Origin: Nannochloropsis salina CCMP1776
Lineage: Eukaryota; Sar; Eustigmatophyceae; Eustigmatales; Monodopsidaceae
Assembly (NCBI GenBank): GCA_004565275.1
Contig: SDOX01000093.1
Span: 99,645-122,878, forward strand
Reading direction: 5' to 3'
DNA length: 23,234 nucleotides
In this document: positions 16,692-23,234 of the stretch, in pieces
Position numbering within the stretch: the first letter of the stretch is position 1
How the letters are laid out: the number at the start of each line of letters is the position of its first letter
Program-made: the position numbers and the translations under genes
Notes under the pieces: model-generated
Database searches by the model: none
Told to the model about the DNA's origin: nothing
Seen by the model: the letters and a program-made list of their open reading frames with translations, nothing else

Positions 16692-18349
16692 ATGACAAGC
16701 GCCTGTCTTCCGGCGCCCCCCAAGTCGCTTCGCTTTGTCGGCTTCTGCCTTGCCGTGCACTGTCTCGCCCAAGCCTTTATTTTCCCCACACGATCTTTTT
16801 CTTCCCTTCCTCGCGCTGCGGCCCCTATGACGCGGCGATCCGCTGCTTTCATTGAGCTGGGAGAAAAAACGCGAGGGGGGGGAGGGAGCGATGAGGAGGG
16901 AGGGTCCCTCGGAGACCGAAGCCGAGGGGGAGGGGGAGGGGGAGGACGGGCAACAGTCATCACCGAACGGGCATGGAACACGAGTACCTTGGGGGCGTTG
17001 CCTTCGGATTTGGAGAGCTTGAGTTCATCTGTGAGTAGAACCCAGGAGAGGGCCCGGGGAGGGGGGGCGAGAGGAGGCGCTGAAGGAGGGAAGGGGGAGC
17101 CTCCCGTGAGCCAGTACGCGCGACGTCCTAGTCCTGCATCCAAAGTCCTCTGCAGAGTTGACAGCGGCCTTCATCCTCCCCCTTACCCCCTCCCTTCTTA
17201 CACCCCCCTCCTTCCAGATATGTGACTGCGCCCTGACGGCCATCGCCAACGGGGAGATGGGCTTGACTGTCCATGCCGGGGGGGAATTTGACCCTCGAAA
17301 CCGATACCACGATCCCTACCAGCTCACCTCCCTGGTGGTGGGGCTGGCCGGAAAGCTCTCTGTCCTGGGTGCCACGCGTGTCTTGTTCAGTGGGCCCGAG
17401 GCGTTGGAAAGCAGCCTGGACCACATGCGGCAATTCATCCAGTTGGTACGTTTGACCTGCCCTTTTCCGGTCTTTTTCGGTCCTTCTTCTCTCCCTTTGC
17501 GTTCTTCTTGTGCGCGCCTCCCAACGGCCACACGTCCTACTCCTTCTGCGGTCCCTGTCCGCCCGTTTCGCTCTTTTATTAACGGTTTCGCTTTTTTATT
17601 GACGGTTTCGCTCTGTGAACAACGGCCTTCGGTTGGGGTGCTCACACGCTCTGCCCTGTATTACCGTCGGACTCAACGTTTATCCCTCCCTCCCTCCCTC
17701 CCTCCCTCCCTCCCATCCATCACCGTGTAGGAGGCGCAGAAGGAGCAAGAAGAGCTGGCCACCGTCAAGCAAGTAAGGCAGGAGGTTCAGGCCAAGTTCC
17801 CAGGCACGAAATTGCCGGAAATGCCTGCGGAAATGGCGAAAGAGAAGGTGCCGAGGGAGGGCCGGGGGGAGGCCGGGAGGGAGGGAGGGAGGGAGGGAGG
17901 GCGGGGTGTGATTGACTGCCACCGGGATGACATGCAGACGGGCATGCGTCCTTTAAAGGGGGGGAAGGCGCGGTACTGGCAGCAGTAATCTTAACTTTGG
18001 ATATCCTATTCAACCTCTCTGTCCACAGTTGGTCCGTTTGCGGGAGCGACAACGTCTGGCAGATCGAGTTCTCTTTGGTTCCCTCCTGGGTGACTACCGC
18101 TTAACAGGTACTTTTTTTCTCTCTCCCTCCTTCCCTCCCTCCTTCCCTCCCTCCTCCCCCCTCACCTCCCTCCCTCCCCCCCTCCCTCGCTCCCTTCCTC
18201 ACGGACGCATTCGCCCTTCCCACCCGCTCTCCTCCCTGATAGGGGATAACATGATGGATTTGGAGACGGCGCCCTCTCGGGTTTTCGGAGAAATCGATCT
18301 CGACCAGGACCGGCTCTTTATCGTTGTGGCCCCTGGGAACAGCCCAGTG
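16692..18349 (+). CDS. Plastid-targeted protein of unknown function, 3' end unresolved
   Basis: Five exons join in phase: 16692-17030, 17218-17445, 17731-17847, 18029-18107 and 18243-18349. The precursor starts with a hydrophobic signal peptide (RFVGFCLAVHCLAQA) directly followed by FIFPTRSFSSLPRAA. Phe at +1 and a Ser/Arg-rich stretch match the ASAFAP-type bipartite leader that sends heterokont proteins into the complex plastid. The mature part contains CDCALTAIANGEMGLTVHAG, LTSLVVGLAGKLSVLGATRV, a charged coiled-coil-like stretch in exon 3, and DLDQDRLFIVVAPGN in exon 5. The alternation of an alanine-rich N-terminal helix and an IVVAP strand recalls DUF1995 plastid proteins, but this is a weak resemblance. 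Exon 5 ends at GTG/GTGCGT in phase 0. No convincing next exon could be fixed before the convergent gene at 19250, so the C-terminus is missing. Exon 3 also contains a strong internal donor (17773). Confidence 0.75.
17569..17608 (+). repeat. 20-bp imperfect tandem duplication in an intron
   Basis: CGCTCTTTTATTAACGGTTT is followed at once by CGCTTTTTTATTGACGGTTT, then a third partial copy (CGCTC). It lies in intron 2 of the plastid gene, upstream of its CCCT tract. Confidence 0.85.
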
Positions 18350-19249
18350 GTGCGTTCCGCCTTCCCTCCCTCCCTCCCTCCCTCCCTCCCTCCCTCCCTC
18401 CCCCTGCATGGAGAGGAGGCAGATGGGGGAGAAGGGGGGGGTAAGGAGGGAGGGAGGGAGGGAGGGAGGGAGGGAGGGAGGGTGAGTCCCGCGGACGGGA
18501 TGACGACGTGGCAAGGGGCAGAGAGTGAGAAGGCCAAGGCGGTGGGCCGGCGAAGATGGGCACGATAAATGTGACGCAGGAAGTGGAAGGGGTTGGGAGA
18601 GACTGACACCAGGATCGATACAGGGGCACAGGAAGAGGAAAGGGGTCCGGAGGGATGATGGGAACCAGGATGGCGACGGGCGATGGTGCGGTGTGTAGTC
18701 GTCCGGGCTCCCGGCCTTTCTGTGTTGTGGAAGCGAATGCCAGAAGCGGGCCCATTGCTCGCGGCTCGCGTCCTTTTCTGTTTCAATAATCCGAAGGGAA
18801 TGTACCCTGACATTGACTGGCAGCCCTCACCTGCGTTTCTTGAAACCGGAGTTTTTCCAGGGGGAAAAGCGACGGAAGAAGGCACCCGAGCAACAATCGA
18901 GGGCTTGGAGGAGGGATGGGGGGAGGGCGGGCGCGTCGGTGTAAAGCATAAGAGGTGCGAGGGTAACAAGGGATAAGGTTCATGAAGAGAAGAGTGTCTC
19001 CTCCTCCCTCGATCGCGGTTTTCCTTGCAGAGTTGTTGACAAATACAGACGCACTCCGAATTATTTCGTTCTTAATTATGCACAATGCTTTCCTTTTCGG
19101 CCCCCCTCCCTCCTGCCCTCCCTCCCTCCCTCCCATCCTCTCCCCGCCTCTCACTGCCAAGACAAAAATCGCCGACACGGACTCGACGCCATTTCGGAAA
19201 CGAAAGGAGGGCAGGAAGGAGGGCAGAAGGGAGGGTGGGAGGGACACCT
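18350..19249. other. Convergent region, probable unresolved last exon(s) of the plastid gene
   Basis: It opens with a (CCCT)n tract at about 18362-18403 and a complementary (GGGA)n tract at about 18444-18482. About 450 bases of ordinary complexity (18500-18960) follow. In plus sense two frames are open there, one containing RVLFCFNNPKGMYPDIDW and one containing CTLTLTGSPHLRFLKPEFF. Acceptor-like AGs precede them at about 18697 and 18752. I could not choose between them. An acceptor-like TTCCTTGCAG occurs at 19021-19030. Confidence 0.45.
18362..18482. repeat. Inverted tetranucleotide repeat (CCCT)n ... (GGGA)n
   Basis: About ten CCCT units and about nine GGGA units are separated by roughly 40 bases. 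The arms are perfectly complementary for tens of bases, and the G-rich arm also fits a G-quadruplex pattern (G3N1 repeats). Confidence 0.9.
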
Positions 19250-20846
19250 TTATGTTCTCCAGAGCAGATGCAAGCGAGGGAAATGGTACATGACGTCATC
19301 CTGGCGGGCGCGGGGGGCCCGGGTAGCTTGCTCCATCGCCGCCCGGGCCGGTCCCGCCAGTCCACAGGCGTCCCGATAGAGACCGATGTAGAAGAAACCA
19401 TAGAGGTCGTAGTTCCCGTAGGGGTTCGACTGAATCGAGGGGGGAAAAGAGGTCAGGGAACGGGTCAGGAGGGTGCGAGGGAAGGCGGGGCCGTGAGGAC
19501 ATCCCCTCCCTCCCTCCCTCCCTCCCTCCCTCCCTCGTCCCCTTCCTGCCCTTTCCCTCCCTCTCGCCGCACCCGTGCCTCCTCCACCATCGCCAGCACC
19601 TCCTCCTCCTCCACTCTCCCCTCAAAAAGACCGAGGACCGCGCCCATGAGTCGACGCGTCTCTGTTCCATAGGGGGAAGGGGGAGAAGATCGGATCTTCG
19701 CCAAGCCCGTTTCCCGCCCGTGGTACCGGCTGAGAACGGCCGCGCGCCAGACCCGCTCTTCAGTTGCTACTTGCTCGTAGAGAGTCTCGTAGCGGTCGAT
19801 GGCCCTGGACGAGGGAGGGAGGGAGGGAGGGAGGGAGGGAGGGAGGGAGGGAGGGAGGGAGGACGGGTGATTGACGCAGGGTGCGCAAGAGGACCACGGG
19901 GCAGCAAAGAGGCCAAGGCAAGCTTTCTTCCTCAGGGCGGGAGGGAGGGAAAGAGGGCGGGAGGGAAAGAGGGAAAGAGGGGAGGTGCCTACCGGTCCAA
20001 CTGCTCAAGGGCCTCCGGGTATTTTTGGTTGTAGTAGAGCATGGCCCCATGGTGCCAGACCAAGCTCGTTTCGTTGTCGAGGGCCGCCGCCTGTTCAAAC
20101 GCAGTCAGAGCGACGGCCGGGTCGTGGGCCTTGATGCCTTCCAGGCCGTCCTGGGAGGAGAGGGAGGGAGGGAGGGAGGGAGGGAGGGAGGGAGGGAGGG
20201 AGGGAGGAGTTGGCTGATCTTGGCGTGCAAGGAGAGCGTCATTTCTGTCTTCGAATATACCGGGTGCATGCCGGACGCTAGGAGCATGTCTATCCTATTA
20301 TCTATCTACCTATCTACCTATCTATCTACATATGAAAATTATCCCCCGCCGGAACCTACTCGTGCACATTCTCACCCTCTCAAACATTTCCCGTAGAACC
20401 GTCCTCACTCCCTTGCTCACCCCCCCTCCTCCCCCCTCCTCCCCCCTCCCACCTGCAGGTACCGCCCCGCGTTCTCGGTCTGGGCGTGCCGTTTTTCCTG
20501 GAAGCTCTTGACCATGTCGACAATGCCTGCCACGCGTCGCACCCAAGAAGACCACACCGTTGAGTCGGGGCCTTTTCCTTCCCTCCACCCCCCCCCCCAC
20601 AAGGTCCCTCCTCCCTCTTTCCCTACCTTGCGTGATGCTCGGGTCCCGTACCCATTTCCCACCCATCCACAGGGGGGAGGGGCGGTGCCGGTATGGGCCG
20701 GGGGGCATCAGCCAGGACGGGATTGGCGTCACCGAGGCAGTGATGGGGTTACGGGGTAGGGAGACTAGCAAAAAGGAAGTGCTGGAGCGCAATCCGGTCA
20801 GGAGGAGGAGCAGGAGGGACCATTCCATGCCTCGTAATGTTCGCAT
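19250..20846 (-). CDS. Plastid-targeted TPR-repeat protein
   Basis: Minus-strand exons 20846-20627, 20526-20453, 20150-19993, 19804-19573 and 19429-19250 join with correct phases to 287 residues. The leader MRTLRGMEWSLLLLLLTGLR, then SSTS and F25, is a signal peptide with Phe at +1, again the heterokont plastid pattern. A second ATG (20828) would give a leader starting MEWS. The TPR core is in exon 3: AVALTAFEQAAALDNETSLV and WHHGAMLYYNQKYPEALEQL (residues about 109-150). The C-terminal exon reads YGFFYIGLYRDACGLAGPAR and DDVMYHFPRLHLLWR, a helix pair like that ending plant and algal plastid TPR proteins. Such proteins are assembly or scaffold factors; no specific complex can be named. The stop TAA is at 19252-19250. 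Introns 2, 3 and 4 contain long GGGA/CCCT tracts, and intron 2 also has a TCTA tract. The only weak border is the donor CGG/GTGCGG at 19572. Confidence 0.87.
19811..19862. repeat. (GGGA)n tract in TPR intron 3
   Basis: About 13 GGGA units on the plus strand. In transcript sense it is a CCCT polypyrimidine tract just before the acceptor at 19806-19805. Confidence 0.95.
20161..20208. repeat. (GGGA)n tract in TPR intron 2
   Basis: About 12 units. In transcript sense it is CCCT, close to the acceptor at 20152-20151. The same intron begins with a G-rich GGGGGGA series after its donor. Confidence 0.95.
20289..20335. repeat. (TCTA)n microsatellite in TPR intron 2
   Basis: TCTA/CCTA tetranucleotides with a few interruptions. 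It lies mid-intron and is unrelated in composition to the GGGA family. Confidence 0.8.
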
Positions 20847-22127
20847 TCTCCTGTCCCGGGCGCATGTGTGAGGGGAACGTGAGCTCCACGACCCGCGGGC
20901 CACTCGGTCGAAGAGCAAAAAACGGGGTCAGGGACACAGGAAGATGAAGTCTAAGCCCTGGCACGCACGTGTGCGGTGATTGGGATGCAGGACTTGATGC
21001 AAAACACCCCCTCTTTGCTTTTCTGCGGTGGATTATCTCATCTTAATCATAAGAGCCTTCCGACCGCGCCTCTGTCCTGAAATGCTACGCTCACAATACA
21101 CAAAAGCCACGAACGACGCCTTTACCAGGAGTGACAGCTGAGTGTACGTGAACTCCCCACCAAAATAATCCACCCGACGAGAACGCAGTGCCTCCGTCGA
21201 CAGGTGCATGCATATGTTTGCGCCAACTTGCTGCTTCCAGGCTGGGCCATGAGAAGGGCAACGAAGCAGCGAGGATAAGTACCCAAAATGATTGTGTCAT
21301 CGGTATGATGGCGATGAGGGGATCTTGCCTCATCCTTTCACTTACTATCTTGGGAATTGTTCTGCTTGATTCGATCTTCGCCTGCTGTCGCACACCGCCC
21401 GCGGCCGAGTTGGTCATATACACCAAGATACACATAAAGAAATTAGGCCATGGCTTGCTTGCCTTTGTGACCCAAACACATGTTCACAATCGTCAGATGC
21501 ACGCGTGCCTACAACACCTTCACATCTGGTCCCTTTTGACGTGAGGCCCTGAACGCGGGATGTGTCGCGGGTTGGGGGGAAGCTTGAGATATTATCACCA
21601 AAAAGGTGAAAAATATGCCTCGTGTGGCGTCTATATTGTTCCAACTGCCCCCCTCTCCTCCCCTCCCAATTTTTTCCGCCTGTGCGTTACCACCCCTGTA
21701 CCACACCGCTCATGCGCGTCAGAGGCCTGCGGGCGGATTGTGCCAGGCTAGCCTCAAAGTTTTGGCGTTGATCGGACGCTTTTGTGTCAATCCGATTTTG
21801 AAACGAGGCGTGCGAGTCGATCCACTCGGTCAAGCAGAAGCTCCCCTCCCTCCGTTTTTTATTTACACGCAACGCGCAAGCAAATCGATGACCTTCCACT
21901 ATCACCTCTCAACCACACGCATCTGACACATGCAACAGGCATCGGAACCAGGCGAAAGGATCCCCCTTATCCATGATCGAAGGCGTCGTTCCGACATGAC
22001 CCTCCCGTGCTTTTCGCGCGCCCACTCGACTGAGGAGGGCACAAATCCATCCTCCCGCTTCGCGTCACTTCCCTCCTCAGGAATCACCGACACCTTCCGT
22101 ACAATACCAAGCACCACCGGAATAGGA
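20847..22127. other. Divergent spacer between TPR gene and signal-peptide gene
   Basis: About 1.3 kb of ordinary complexity without supported genes. In-frame ATGs at 21930 and 21996 lie upstream of the chosen start of the right-hand gene and could lengthen it. Open frames of up to about 115 codons on both strands lack motifs. Confidence 0.5.
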
Positions 22128-23154
22128 ATGGCTAGCCAGGGGCTCGGTGGATTGGGCTTGCGTTCCCGCCGACGGCCACGTCGCCCCCATCCCCATCGCT
22201 TCATCAAGCCCTCGCTCTCTTCCCTCCCCCTCCTCCTCCTCCTCACCTTTTTTCCCATCGCCCCTGCCCAAGCCGGCCTCTTACACCGCGCCGGCCTCGC
22301 GCAGATTAACGCCAAGAACCCCAGCGCCTTTGAGAGTACCCGCAGCCTTAAGGCTTGCAACGTCACTCCTTCCTCTCCCTCCTTCACCTCCTCCTTCCCT
22401 TTATTACCCATCCTCTCCGTCTTCCTTTTGGCCGGCCCCCTCCCACGGAAGTTTGCCCGCGATTGTCAGCACCAGGGACACGCGGCCTGTGCCTCGGCCA
22501 AGGTTTTTATCCAGGTGAGGAATGGGAGGCGTCGGGGTAGGGGGCAAGAAGAAGAGGAGGGCAAGCGTGATGTATTGCCCGGAGGAGAGAGGAGGGAGGG
22601 AGTCCATGGGGAAAGGGAGCCGGAGAGGAGCCCTACAAACTCCGTTCTCTGGCGAATGGGATCGGACCCTTTGGCCCTCATGTGCCATGTCTTCGTCTAT
22701 CTCCGTCTCCTCCTCCCTCCTTCCCATCCCATCCCCCGCTCCCCTCCCACCTGAGAGGGCTAGGGCTCAGTCCGAAGCCTTACCAACCAAAACCCCCTCC
22801 CATCCTCCGCTTCCGCCTTCCTGCTGCCCTCTCCCCTTGTCTACTCATCCTCATTAACCTCACATTTGCCTCCTCCTTTCTTTTCTCAACCCTCCTTCCG
22901 TATCCCGTAGTCTTTTCGGAATCCGAGCGCCGCCGTTGATGAATGTGGAGGGAGGAGGTTGGGAGAAAGCTGCCCAGCGATGCTGATGCGGCCGGTGCTG
23001 AGGAGGATGGAGGAAGGGCAACGGGCGTGGCAGAGATGGCAGGAGGGCGTGAGGGAGGGTGTGAGGGAGGGTGTGAGGGAGGGGTTGGGGGAAGGGGTGC
23101 GGGCAGTGGTGGGTGAGGTGGAGGGATGGAAAGAGGGGTTGCGGAGATGGGCAG
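22128..23154 (+). CDS. Signal-peptide protein with amphipathic VREG repeat helix, unknown function, partial
   Basis: Exon 1 is 22128-22514 (129 codons) and exon 2 is 22911-23154 (81 codons plus one base). It then continues past the right edge after the donor at 23155. The leader is basic (RSRRRPRRPHPHR) and then hydrophobic (SSLPLLLLLTFFPIAPAQA), with a likely cleavage after AQA49. A second hydrophobic segment lies at about residues 88-106. Cysteines are clustered: CQHQGHAAC in exon 1 and ECGGRRLGESC in exon 2. Exon 2 ends in a Glu/Arg/Val/Gly helix built from a 12-nt unit (EGVREGVREGVREG). I do not recognise the family. It is probably secreted, luminal or membrane-anchored. The start at 22128 has a good context and gives the leader a usual length. 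The 396-bp intron begins G-rich and ends pyrimidine-rich like others in the window. Confidence 0.62.
23046..23085 (+). repeat. 12-bp tandem repeat inside a coding exon
   Basis: About three copies of GTGAGGGAGGGT encode VREG units in exon 2 of the right-hand gene. The unit is a variant of the GGGA tetranucleotide with one GTGA per 12 bases. Confidence 0.85.
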
Positions 23155-23234
23155 GTAATTTGAGAGTAGGGAAGGAGGGAGGGAGGGAGGGAGGGAGGGA
23201 GAGAGGGAGAGTGGAGGGTCGGTGGAAGCGAGGT

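Noticed and set aside
19082-19404. Plus-strand open frames over the TPR gene 3' end
   Set aside because: They are antisense to the C-terminal TPR exon and to GGGA tracts, with no independent support.
1-23234. Transposons, LTR elements or virus-derived genes
   Set aside because: No reverse transcriptase, integrase, transposase or capsid motif and no long terminal repeats were seen. All repeats found are simple or tandem.

Overview
The window looks like nuclear DNA of a stramenopile alga, most likely Nannochloropsis/Microchloropsis (Eustigmatophyceae). This is an inference from four things: compact genes with GT-AG introns, saturation with (GGGA)n/(CCCT)n tetranucleotide tracts, two precursors whose signal peptide is followed at +1 by Phe (a heterokont plastid-targeting pattern), and the protein families present. 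No species can be proven from the sequence alone. A run of 100 N at 12081-12180 is an assembly gap.

Layout, left to right. 57-822 (-): 5' part of a mitochondrial carrier gene that runs off the left edge. 2235-4664 (+): nine-exon phytanoyl-CoA dioxygenase-type Fe(II)/2-oxoglutarate oxygenase. 5788-7159 (+): three-exon mitochondrial succinate/fumarate-type carrier. 8235-10840 (-): pepsin-type aspartyl protease with signal peptide, poly-Ser tract and an 18-bp coding minisatellite. 11784-13182 (+): two-exon, single-domain Fluc/CrcB fluoride channel whose intron holds the gap. 14054-15439 (-): WD40-like beta-propeller protein with in-frame Gly-Arg-Glu-Gly inserts; its 3' end may continue to about 13712. 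16692-18349 (+): plastid-targeted protein of unknown function, 3' end unresolved. 19250-20846 (-): plastid-targeted TPR protein. 22128-23154 (+): signal-peptide protein with an amphipathic repeat helix, running off the right edge.

Apart from the tandem pair of the oxygenase and the second carrier, neighbouring genes alternate strand. Divergent pairs share spacers of roughly 0.9-1.4 kb and convergent pairs are separated by repeat-rich DNA. There is no operon logic; these are independent housekeeping or organelle genes (two mitochondrial carriers, two plastid proteins, one ion channel, one secretory protease).

The most notable system-level signal is structural. In transcript orientation GGGA tracts tend to follow 5' splice sites and CCCT tracts tend to precede 3' splice sites, so many introns are potentially self-pairing. 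The same repeats also sit inside coding exons, where three tetranucleotides make a 12-nt unit that stays open and encodes Gly-Arg-Glu-Gly. No mobile element, CRISPR array, tRNA or rRNA was recognised.
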